The translations under genes and the position numbers were made by a program. Shown here piece by piece: positions 24,705 through 29,487 of a DNA stretch of 45,993 nt. This DNA comes from a virus. Location: the IMG/VR virus record IMGVR_UViG_3300025646_000080, positions 1 to 45,993 of that record. The stretch is one strand, 5' to 3'. A model generated the notes under the pieces. The model did not search any database. It worked only from the letters and a program-made list of their open reading frames with translations, and was not told where the DNA came from. Positions within the stretch are counted from its first letter, which is position 1. The number at the start of each line of letters is the position of its first letter.

Positions 24705-24814
24705 CTATTAACTACTTTCTTTTTACTTACTGAGTACTATTCCTCTCGACCACAGCGAAGCGTGGGAGGATGTAGAGAGTATACCACTACCACCACCTTA
24801 CCTACCACCAATAA

Positions 24815-25468
24815 ATGACTACACACACAGTTAACCTTATCCACATCACCCCCGATGCTGAAGATCTAATTAGTTACATGGCTAGGGTGTCTAACCCTTC
24901 CAATCAAACAAACACTAAGACTAGTGCTAAACTAATTAAGTATCTTATTGATCATCAACATTGGTCGCCCTTTGAAATGGTAAACATGTGTGTCTCTATT
25001 GACACCACTAGGAGTGTAGCAGCACAGATCCTTAGGCATCGTAGCTTCTCCTTCCAGGAGTTCAGTCAACGATACGCTAAGGTAGAGAAACAAGCACAAG
25101 TACCTGAACTACGTAGACAAGATACAAAGAACCGACAGAATAGTATTGATGATCTAGATGAAACAGTAAAGAGAAATCTATCCTATGAGATCTATAAACT
25201 CTATGGTGATTGTTATCGGGTCTATCAAGATCTCCTTGATGCTGGGGTAGCTAAGGAGTGTGCAAGAGAAGTACTCCCAATGGCAGCACCAACTAAACTC
25301 TACATGAATGGTACAATTAGGTCTTGGTTGCATTACTGTGACCTCCGTACCTCTAATGGTACACAAAAAGAACACGCACAGATAGCAGCACAAGTACAAG
25401 ACATTCTCTATTCGCAATTACCAAATGTTTGTGAGGCGATGTGGAACAAAAACTTAAACGAGGCGTAG
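24815..25468 (+). CDS. thyX: Flavin-dependent thymidylate synthase
   Basis: ThyX methylates dUMP to dTMP using methylenetetrahydrofolate and FADH2. The 217-residue length and the signature RHRSFSFQEFSQRY (residues 74-87, the RHRxxSxxxxSxR motif) are diagnostic. HQHWSPFEM near residue 50 and REVLPMAAPTKLYMNGTIRS near residue 160 are also typical. It supplies thymidylate for phage DNA and fits with the ribonucleotide reductase and MazG genes elsewhere. The gene lies after the terminator in its own unit, before the early control block. Confidence 0.97.
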   Translation: MTTHTVNLIHITPDAEDLISYMARVSNPSNQTNTKTSAKLIKYLIDHQHWSPFEMVNMCVSIDTTRSVAAQILRHRSFSFQEFSQRYAKVEKQAQVPELRRQDTKNRQNSIDDLDETVKRNLSYEIYKLYGDCYRVYQDLLDAGVAKECAREVLPMAAPTKLYMNGTIRSWLHYCDLRTSNGTQKEHAQIAAQVQDILYSQLPNVCEAMWNKNLNEA

Positions 25469-25761
25469 CCGAGCTACACCTAGCTGAGTTTAAAGCACTC
25501 TATAAAGCCTGGAAGACAGGTGTTCCTTGGTTGGATCACCTTCTTCTAGGTATTCTAGTGTGGTTGGAACAAAAATTAATTGATAATCGGGTAAAAACCG
25601 AGGTCGATGAAGCGATTAAGACGTGGGAAACGCTTCATAAGGATGAAATAATGTCTCCAGTGTACACAGAAACCCCGTCAGAGACCTCTACAAGGCTCCC
25701 TGAGATGCGTATTACCTCTGCTTGGTATACTGACACCATTAACGAGCCAAAGGGGCGTTAA
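25441..25761 (+). CDS. Unknown 106-aa protein overlapping the thyX end
   Basis: The GTG start at 25441 overlaps thyX by 28 nt. The protein has a charged helix, a mildly hydrophobic segment (TGVPWLDHLLLGILVWLEQK, residues 27-46), another charged helix and a Thr/Ser-rich tail. I do not recognise it. The frame is open for over 100 codons directly after thyX and looks protein-like. A shorter start at ATG 25651 is possible. The stop sits inside a G-rich direct repeat. Confidence 0.55.
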   Translation: MEQKLKRGVAELHLAEFKALYKAWKTGVPWLDHLLLGILVWLEQKLIDNRVKTEVDEAIKTWETLHKDEIMSPVYTETPSETSTRLPEMRITSAWYTDTINEPKGR

Positions 25762-25778
25762 GGGGGCGTTAAAGGGGG
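25750..25778 (+). repeat. G-rich direct repeats (GGGGCGTTAA-type) at the thyX-unit end
   Basis: Three G-tracts are separated by CGTTAA and CGTTAAA: GGGGCGTTAA, GGGGGCGTTAAA, GGGGG. Short repeats next to the terminal redundancy are known in T7 (CCTAAAG repeats). This position between terminase/thyX and the early region makes a similar role possible. Three G-tracts alone do not make an intramolecular quadruplex. Confidence 0.45.
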
Positions 25779-25817
25779 TCCTAAATTTTTACCATAAATT
25801 TCTGAAGCCTTATATCA

Positions 25818-25835
25818 TATAACGCTACCGTTATA
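25818..25835 (+). repeat. 18-bp operator-like palindrome, copy 1
   Basis: TATAACGCTACCGTTATA has 7-bp arms around CTAC. It matches copy 2 at 25999-26016 in 16 of 18 positions; the two changes are in or next to the centre. Two symmetrical copies about 180 bp apart suggest a dimeric regulator, possibly looping the DNA. Confidence 0.6.
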
Positions 25836-25908
25836 ACCCCCCATAGGGGTACCACAATATCGTAATATGTGCCGCTCGGCTACGCCTCGCTTCCTTTACA
25901 CATGTGTT

Positions 25909-25927
25909 GATAATGATTATCACGATC
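25909..25927 (+). promoter_or_regulatory. Fur-box-like sequence
   Basis: GATAATGATTATCACGATC agrees with the classical 19-bp Fur consensus (GATAATGATAATCATTATC) at 16 of 19 positions. It lies inside a larger symmetry, CACATG (25898) to CATGTG (25935). Binding by a host Fur protein is inference; the cyanobacterial Fur consensus is looser. Confidence 0.35.
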
Positions 25928-25998
25928 ATCATGTGCGGTGAGGGAGCGAGCGAAGCGAGCGGGAATGATTCTCAGTGTTGAGATAATCTATGGGTGTA

Positions 25999-26016
25999 TA
26001 TAACACTATCGTTATA
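25999..26016 (+). repeat. 18-bp operator-like palindrome, copy 2
   Basis: TATAACACTATCGTTATA. See copy 1 at 25818. The left half overlaps a TATA-rich stretch 15 nt after TTGAGA (25978-25983), so a bound protein could block a weak promoter here. Confidence 0.6.
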
Positions 26017-26027
26017 TGTGCATATGC

Positions 26028-26043
26028 TTTTATGCGCATAAAA
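26028..26043 (+). repeat. 16-bp perfect palindrome with TATGCGCATA core
   Basis: TTTTATGCGCATAAAA is a perfect palindrome directly after another, GCATATGC (26020-26027). Its 10-bp core is identical to the centre of the capsid promoter candidate (1409-1418). One possible meaning is a left-end phage promoter or origin comparable to T7 phiOL; a shared repressor or activator site is the alternative. Confidence 0.5.
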
Positions 26044-26168
26044 ACAAACACATCTGTCTGCCGATTATAAATATATCTGCTCGCGCCGCTCACTTCGTTC
26101 GCTCTTCGCTCGCACCGATAAGCGCAACTAATGCATAGTAGACACATGACAAAGCAGCACACACCCGC

Positions 26169-26197
26169 TTGCAAACGGTGCAACGCCGTGCCATACT
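26169..26197 (+). promoter_or_regulatory. Host sigma70-type promoter upstream of the antirestriction candidate
   Basis: TTGCAA (-35, 26169-26174), a 17-nt spacer, and CATACT (-10, 26192-26197), followed by ACGTATGT. The same architecture with the same hexamers recurs at 26863-26891. Host promoters ahead of the first genes are expected because the phage polymerase is not yet made. Confidence 0.65.
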
Positions 26198-26220
26198 ACG
26201 TATGTAACTGAGACACACAC

Positions 26221-26658
26221 ATGACTGTCACCCTCACTTCTAACTACCGCGAGATGCTCAACTCTACCACTGTTGAGAAGATCGACGAGCTAATTGATGA
26301 GTCTTATGATCTAGATGCAATGCTCACTTTTATTGATGAGTATAACGAAGCTGCATTCGTTGAGCATTACGAAGAGTATGTGCGTTGTGGTGAAGCTATC
26401 GGCTTCGAGGCAGTTGATGCATTAGCTAGCGAGCTTGGTATTGATTACATCACCGACTGTGATGAGCGTTACCAAGGTTTCTATCGCGATGCTGCACAGT
26501 TTGCAGAGCAGTGGTATACTGAGGTGAACAATGCTTACATTCCTGATGATGTTGTTGTTGATTGGGAAGCAACCTGGGAGCGTAACTTACGTTATGACTT
26601 CACCGAATGTAGCGACGGTTCAACCTATCGTCCTATCCACATCTTCGCTGATAACTGA
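26221..26658 (+). CDS. ArdA-like antirestriction protein candidate (145 aa)
   Basis: The protein is extremely acidic: I count 34 Asp/Glu against 8 Arg/Lys. The second half fits the ArdA C-terminal pattern: CDERYQGFYRDAAQFAEQWY, then VVVDWEATWERNLRYDFTEC and RPIHIF. ArdA proteins mimic bent DNA and block type I restriction enzymes. It is shorter than typical ArdA (about 165-170), lacking most of the first domain. It is the first gene after the early promoter, the exact place of T7 gp0.3 (Ocr), an unrelated antirestriction DNA mimic. The start has no clear Shine-Dalgarno (leader GAGACACACAC). Confidence 0.7.
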   Translation: MTVTLTSNYREMLNSTTVEKIDELIDESYDLDAMLTFIDEYNEAAFVEHYEEYVRCGEAIGFEAVDALASELGIDYITDCDERYQGFYRDAAQFAEQWYTEVNNAYIPDDVVVDWEATWERNLRYDFTECSDGSTYRPIHIFADN

Positions 26659-26667
26659 GGTTAACCT

Positions 26668-26847
26668 ATGCAACGACAGAAACTAAAGGATGTCACATTC
26701 ACGCTCAACGCTAAACCAATGCGTACGCTCTTGTGGTGTGACAAGGTACCAAAGGGTAAGCGTAACAAACCTGCTAAGATTAACGGCATTCAGCATCATG
26801 AAATCAGTGATAGCGTAGAGCATGTGTACTATCAACCACTCAACTAA
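26668..26847 (+). CDS. Unknown basic early protein (59 aa)
   Basis: The protein starts MQRQKLKDVTFTLNAKPMRT and has a basic centre (CDKVPKGKRNKPAKING) and an aromatic end (VEHVYYQPLN). I do not recognise it. It lies 9 nt after the ArdA-like gene in the same unit, and the basic charge contrasts with the acidic neighbours. T7 early genes of this size poison host functions, but no role can be read from the sequence. Confidence 0.6.
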   Translation: MQRQKLKDVTFTLNAKPMRTLLWCDKVPKGKRNKPAKINGIQHHEISDSVEHVYYQPLN

Positions 26848-26862
26848 GTGGCACACTACCAC

Positions 26863-26891
26863 TTGCAAAACGCCTCAAGCTGTGCCATACT
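26863..26891 (+). promoter_or_regulatory. Second host sigma70-type promoter (duplicate architecture)
   Basis: TTGCAA (26863-26868), a 17-nt spacer, and CATACT (26886-26891), followed by ACATATGT. It matches the promoter at 26169 in both hexamers, spacer length and the GCCATACTAC(G/A)TATGT core, while the spacers differ. The transcript would carry a leader of about 90 nt that is CA-rich, with CCTCAC repeated several times (26930-26980). Confidence 0.65.
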
Positions 26892-26993
26892 ACATATGTC
26901 GGTGAGGGAAGCAAGAGCATCACCGCTCACAGCCACCTCACAAGCTGTCCACCTCACCACCCAAACCGCCTCACCACCTGCTATCATTAGTTC

Positions 26994-27194
26994 ATGACTG
27001 ACACGCTCAACCGCTCCCATCTCATCTCTGCTCTTTATCACGAGTATCAGTTTCTATGCCATGACGACTTCGATCCTGAGGTTGATCCTACTCCTGACGA
27101 GTACTTGCTGATGCTTCAACATCTCAGCGATGCCGAGCTTGTCAACGAGGCAAGTGCCGATGACTTAGACGAGTTCATTCGCCACTGGCTTTGA
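26994..27194 (+). CDS. Unknown acidic early protein (66 aa)
   Basis: The protein starts MTDTLNRSHLISALYHEYQF, and the rest is very acidic (DDFDPEVDPTPDEYLLMLQH; ASADDLDEFIRHWL). No family is recognised. It is preceded by the second host-type promoter and a CA-rich leader without Shine-Dalgarno, and followed by the first of three paired-hairpin units. An acidic helical protein of this size fits an inhibitor of a host DNA- or RNA-binding protein; that is inference. Confidence 0.65.
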   Translation: MTDTLNRSHLISALYHEYQFLCHDDFDPEVDPTPDEYLLMLQHLSDAELVNEASADDLDEFIRHWL

Positions 27195-27198
27195 CTGT

Positions 27199-27245
27199 TA
27201 CACTAAGGCTAACTTGTTAGCTTTTCTGTAGCACTCAACAGCTAC
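27199..27245 (+). terminator. Early intergenic paired-hairpin unit 1
   Basis: TTACACTAA, then hairpin GCTAA-CTTG-TTAGC (27208-27221), TTTTCT, then hairpin GTAGC (27228-27232) with GCTAC (27241-27245). The first hairpin plus T-run looks like a weak terminator. The conserved second hairpin suggests processing or attenuation, as with RNase III sites between T7 early genes. Confidence 0.65.
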
Positions 27246-27270
27246 ACCAATCCACTTACTTTCTTTTTAG

Positions 27271-27516
27271 ATGTTTAACACCATCGTTCCTGTTCGTTCT
27301 TCTGATGCTGTATATTTCATGACTGCCAATCCTTTGACTGGTGTCGTTAACGTTACCTTCAAAGGTGGCAACAGCTACAAGTATAGCGGTGTTAGCCGTC
27401 GTGCTATCCTCAACCTTCTTGCCAATCCTAACATGTCTCTTGGCTTCTGGGTTAACGCTAACTGTGTGAATACTAAGCGTGCTAGTGTTGACTTCCGCTA
27501 TGCAATTGCTGTCTGA
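27271..27516 (+). CDS. KTSC-domain-like small protein 1
   Basis: The 81 residues fit the KTSC pattern: TGVVNVTFKGGNSYKYSGVS (residues 23-42), then AILNLLANPNMSLGFWVNAN. KTSC is a short beta-rich domain of unknown function found in phages and bacteria. A second gene with the same pattern follows at 27596, so they are probably paralogues from tandem duplication, each flanked by a paired-hairpin unit. No Shine-Dalgarno is seen (TTTCTTTTTAG precedes ATG). Confidence 0.65.
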   Translation: MFNTIVPVRSSDAVYFMTANPLTGVVNVTFKGGNSYKYSGVSRRAILNLLANPNMSLGFWVNANCVNTKRASVDFRYAIAV

Positions 27517-27527
27517 TAGTTGACAGT

Positions 27528-27571
27528 TACACTAAGCCACTTCGGTGGTTTTCTGTAGCTCTCACAGCTAC
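27528..27571 (+). terminator. Early intergenic paired-hairpin unit 2
   Basis: TTACACTAA, then hairpin CCAC-TTCG-GTGG (27537-27548) with a UUCG loop, TTTTCT, then hairpin GTAGC (27555-27559) with GCTAC (27567-27571). The first stem has a different sequence from unit 1 but the same geometry. Confidence 0.68.
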
Positions 27572-27595
27572 GTTTCACATTCACACACGTTTAAC

Positions 27596-27820
27596 ATGTT
27601 CTTCCAACCTTCCAACTTCACCTCTTCCAACATTCGTTCTATCCGTCTCAATCCTTCTACTAACCAAGTGATTGTTCAATTCCTCAACAACGCTAAGACT
27701 TACCTGTACGATAACGTCAACGCTAACGCAATGACTGAGTTCTTCTTTGGTGATTATGAGTCGGTTGGTAAGTTTGTGAACGCTTACTGTAAGGGTAATC
27801 GTTACACTGTGATTGGTTGA
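27596..27820 (+). CDS. KTSC-domain-like small protein 2
   Basis: The protein starts MFFQPSNFTSSNIRSIRLNP, then TNQVIVQFLNNAKTYLYDNV and AMTEFFFGDYESVGKFVNAY. The order (beta strand, FxNxxxYxYxxV-like, helix, xxGKFVNxx) parallels the KTSC-like gene at 27271. I chose ATG 27596; an upstream TTG/GTG-type extension would run through hairpin unit 2. Function unknown. Confidence 0.65.
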   Translation: MFFQPSNFTSSNIRSIRLNPSTNQVIVQFLNNAKTYLYDNVNANAMTEFFFGDYESVGKFVNAYCKGNRYTVIG

Positions 27821-27831
27821 TCTTCTGTAGA

Positions 27832-27875
27832 TTATACTAAAGCCTACGGGCTTTTCTATAGTCCTCAGTGGCTAT
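27832..27875 (+). terminator. Early intergenic paired-hairpin unit 3
   Basis: TTATACTAA, then hairpin AAGCC-TACG-GGCTT (27840-27853), TTCT, then ATAG-T-CC (27858-27864) pairing with GGCTAT (27870-27875). The second stem differs from units 1 and 2, yet both sides changed together, which supports selection for structure. Confidence 0.65.
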
Positions 27876-27893
27876 GTCCTTTGCTTTTAACTA

Positions 27894-28214
27894 ATGCTGT
27901 TCTACACTGAAGAACTTACCAAAGCTCTTGAAGAACGTTTCGATGACATAGACGAAATCTACGATATTGCCAACCATGGTTGTGCCATTGGTGTGTCTGG
28001 TTTTGTATATTATCACGGGACAACTAAGTTCTTCCATGAGTTTGAAGATGACGTGGAAGATGTATGTCATGACACACTTGGTGAAGACTTTATGGAGCAA
28101 CTCTCCAAAGGTACGACTAGCATTGCCAACCTCATTCAGGTGATGGTTTGGCATACTATCGAGACGTATTGTCAACGAGTTATGAATGATGAAGAGGAGG
28201 CAAAGTACGCCTAA
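27894..28214 (+). CDS. Unknown acidic early protein (106 aa), possible DUF7222-like
   Basis: The protein starts MLFYTEELTKALEERFDDID, and IGVSGFVYYHGTTKFFHEFE in the middle is followed by acidic helices (EDFMEQLSKGTTSIANLIQV). The GxSGFxYYxxTxxFF segment recalls a small phage domain (DUF7222-like, from memory and not certain). It ends with an acidic tail (NDEEEAKYA). It follows hairpin unit 3, with no Shine-Dalgarno. Confidence 0.65.
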   Translation: MLFYTEELTKALEERFDDIDEIYDIANHGCAIGVSGFVYYHGTTKFFHEFEDDVEDVCHDTLGEDFMEQLSKGTTSIANLIQVMVWHTIETYCQRVMNDEEEAKYA

Positions 28215-28262
28215 TAGCTAACCCAAACGGGAATCACATTCATACTATCAAGGACGCAGCTA

Positions 28263-28457
28263 ATGATTAGCAACACGTGCTACGAGTTAATCAACACATC
28301 ACACGATCTCATCAAGTATTGGAAGCGTATCCTAGCTAACCCTGAGCTAGTGTTGTCTACTGTTGATCCATGGCATGAGTATCGTGAGAACCACGTAGAT
28401 TACTATAGGTATCTTGCGTGGGCTGAAGATTACAATCAAAGTGAGGAGAATTATTAA
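28263..28457 (+). CDS. Unknown small early protein (64 aa)
   Basis: The protein starts MISNTCYELINTSHDLIKYW and is helical and Tyr/Trp-rich, ending YLAWAEDYNQSEENY. No family is recognised. Unlike the genes just upstream it has a usable Shine-Dalgarno (AAGGA at 28250-28254), and that box is part of a 12-mer repeated in this region. The stop abuts the next start. Confidence 0.6.
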   Translation: MISNTCYELINTSHDLIKYWKRILANPELVLSTVDPWHEYRENHVDYYRYLAWAEDYNQSEENY

Positions 28458-28604
28458 ATGATTAGTCAAGAAAATCGAGAGTTTGTTAACTTCTTGTTTG
28501 ACAAACTTGTGTCTACTGTTGACACTGATATGATAGACTTGCATGACGATGATTCATGCTGTGATCACATTAACTTTGAACAACTAACTCTTCTTGATGA
28601 CTGA
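28458..28604 (+). CDS. Unknown acidic micro-protein (48 aa)
   Basis: The protein starts MISQENREFVNFLFDKLVST and continues with a run of acidic residues plus two Cys and His (DLHDDDSCCDHINFEQ). It begins directly after the previous stop and overlaps the next start, so coupling is likely. No family is recognised. Confidence 0.55.
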   Translation: MISQENREFVNFLFDKLVSTVDTDMIDLHDDDSCCDHINFEQLTLLDD

Positions 28605-28716
28605 ATCTAACATCATCCTTGCTATTATCGGCTGTGTAGGCTTGTTGTCTACACTAGCTGTATATAGCCGAGCAAACACTGCATCTATTCGTTACGAGCG
28701 TTCACGTACTAAATGA
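28597..28716 (+). CDS. Single-pass membrane micro-protein (39 aa)
   Basis: The protein starts MTESNIILAIIGCVGLLSTL; residues 6-22 form a clear membrane segment, followed by a basic cytoplasmic-type tail (RANTASIRYERSRTK). It overlaps the genes on both sides by 4-8 nt. Such small early membrane proteins can target the host envelope, but no specific role can be inferred. Confidence 0.6.
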   Translation: MTESNIILAIIGCVGLLSTLAVYSRANTASIRYERSRTK

Positions 28717-28919
28717 CTAAATCTAAAGAGTGGCTGATCTTTAACGCTGTTAAATGTTGGCTACATTATTGTGCAAACACAACAGAATACACTGATGAAT
28801 ATTACAAACTACGTGATGAATACGAGGCACTTATCAACAAGAATAATGAGGAGGTAGACAACATCAAGGACGCAGCTCCTAAACCACGTGCAACACGTAA
28901 ACGTCCGTACGCTAAGTAA
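28713..28919 (+). CDS. Unknown early protein (68 aa)
   Basis: The protein starts MTKSKEWLIFNAVKCWLHYC, then an acidic helix (DEYYKLRDEYEALINKNNEE) and a basic Pro-rich tail (KPRATRKRPYAK). No family is recognised. It overlaps the preceding gene by 4 nt (ATGA). It contains the codons for IKDA that form one copy of the ATCAAGGACGCA 12-mer (28863-28874). Confidence 0.6.
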   Translation: MTKSKEWLIFNAVKCWLHYCANTTEYTDEYYKLRDEYEALINKNNEEVDNIKDAAPKPRATRKRPYAK

Positions 28920-28924
28920 TCCTT

Positions 28925-29077
28925 ATGAGTCAACCACGTCTATACGAGGTGACCCTTAGTTCAGGTACCATACACTTATTGGCACCCGATTCTGAAACTG
29001 CTGCATGGATAGCTTTAGAATTGTCCCGTGAACAAGATGATGAACTAATCAATGTGAGGCAAGCTGATGAGTGGTAA
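28925..29077 (+). CDS. Unknown small early protein (50 aa)
   Basis: The protein starts MSQPRLYEVTLSSGTIHLLA, then DSETAAWIALELSREQDDEL, ending VRQADEW. A beta strand pair followed by a helix resembles small single-domain phage proteins of the 'xAxxAxxxAxE' type. No named family. It overlaps the next gene by 11 nt. Confidence 0.58.
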   Translation: MSQPRLYEVTLSSGTIHLLAPDSETAAWIALELSREQDDELINVRQADEW

Positions 29078-29387
29078 ACCGTATTTCCCAAACAACTGGC
29101 AAGAATACAAAGATGCTCCTGATGATGCATTCATCCCGCATACATTTGAGGAGATCATGTCTTGGAAGGTAGCAGGTTGGGAGCTACCAGCTTCTGTGTG
29201 TTGTATCATCCGAGCTACTACACCAAAAGGTAAAATCAAAGAGTATGTCTATCAAAAGCGTCATGCTGCTGAACAAAAGGTAGCAGCGTTGATGGACGAA
29301 GGTGCAGAGTTTGTTGTCTGCACTGATGAACAAATCCATTTTATTTCCTACGATCACGAGAACGAAGATGAGTCTGATTACGAGTGA
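29067..29387 (+). CDS. Unknown early protein (106 aa)
   Basis: The protein starts MSGKPYFPNNWQEYKDAPDD and contains FEEIMSWKVAGWELPASVCC, then TPKGKIKEYVYQKRHAAEQK. It ends very acidic (HENEDESDYE). The AGWELPxSVxCIIR segment looks like a folded conserved domain, but I cannot name it. Overlaps on both sides point to one early operon reading into the RNA polymerase gene. Confidence 0.65.
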   Translation: MSGKPYFPNNWQEYKDAPDDAFIPHTFEEIMSWKVAGWELPASVCCIIRATTPKGKIKEYVYQKRHAAEQKVAALMDEGAEFVVCTDEQIHFISYDHENEDESDYE

Positions 29388-29487
29388 ACAATTCGATGAG
29401 CTTGCTGAGGACTATCCTGAGCTTGCACAGTTGATTCACATTCACGACGTTAAGGAGGATTGTATTGACGACACAAGCCGAGATTGA
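29368..29487 (+). CDS. Acidic micro-protein (39 aa) overlapping the RNA polymerase start
   Basis: The protein starts MSLITSEQFDELAEDYPELA and ends HIHDVKEDCIDDTSRD. It overlaps the previous gene by 20 nt and the RNA polymerase gene by 23 nt. The strong AAGGAGG box for the polymerase lies inside it. Translation through this ORF could open the polymerase start. Confidence 0.55.
   Translation: MSLITSEQFDELAEDYPELAQLIHIHDVKEDCIDDTSRD

Larger units (their letters stand above)
24523..24814 (+). other. Non-coding interval between large terminase and thyX
   Basis: No convincing gene is present in these 292 nt. They hold a repeated AAGACACAA (24522 and 24543 regions), a purine-rich stretch, a clear terminator (24617-24652) and a second stem-loop (24654-24704). 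A short CCAC/GTGG hairpin (24750-24765) and a pyrimidine-rich leader before thyX follow. By analogy to T7, the right genome end could lie here or in 25762-26220. Confidence 0.6.
25944..26104 (+). repeat. GC-rich long-range inverted repeat
   Basis: GAGCGAGCGAAGCGAGCG (25944-25961) is complementary to CGCTCACTTCGTTCGCTC (26087-26104) at 16 of 18 positions, and one mismatch is a G-U pair in RNA. The 125-nt loop encloses operator copy 2 and the TTTTATGCGCATAAAA palindrome. A related GC-rich run lies at 25872-25893. Confidence 0.6.
25762..26220 (+). promoter_or_regulatory. Palindrome-rich early control block, candidate genome-end region
   Basis: These 459 nt have no credible gene. They contain two copies of an 18-bp operator-like palindrome (25818-25835, 25999-26016) and a Fur-box-like site (25909-25927) nested in CACATG/CATGTG. 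A GC-rich 18-nt inverted repeat (25944-25961 with 26087-26104), the palindromes GCATATGC and TTTTATGCGCATAAAA (26020-26043), and a host-type promoter (26169-26197) are also present. In T7 the equivalent stretch, between the last late gene and the first early gene, holds the terminal repeat, early promoters and phiOL. The same combination is likely here. Confidence 0.7.

Noticed and set aside
28976-28989. Syn5-promoter-like sequence ATTGGCACCCG
   Set aside because: It resembles the reported Syn5 polymerase promoter (ATTGGGCACCCGTAA) but lacks one G and the TAA end, and sits inside a small coding gene. CACCCG occurs several times by chance in this window.
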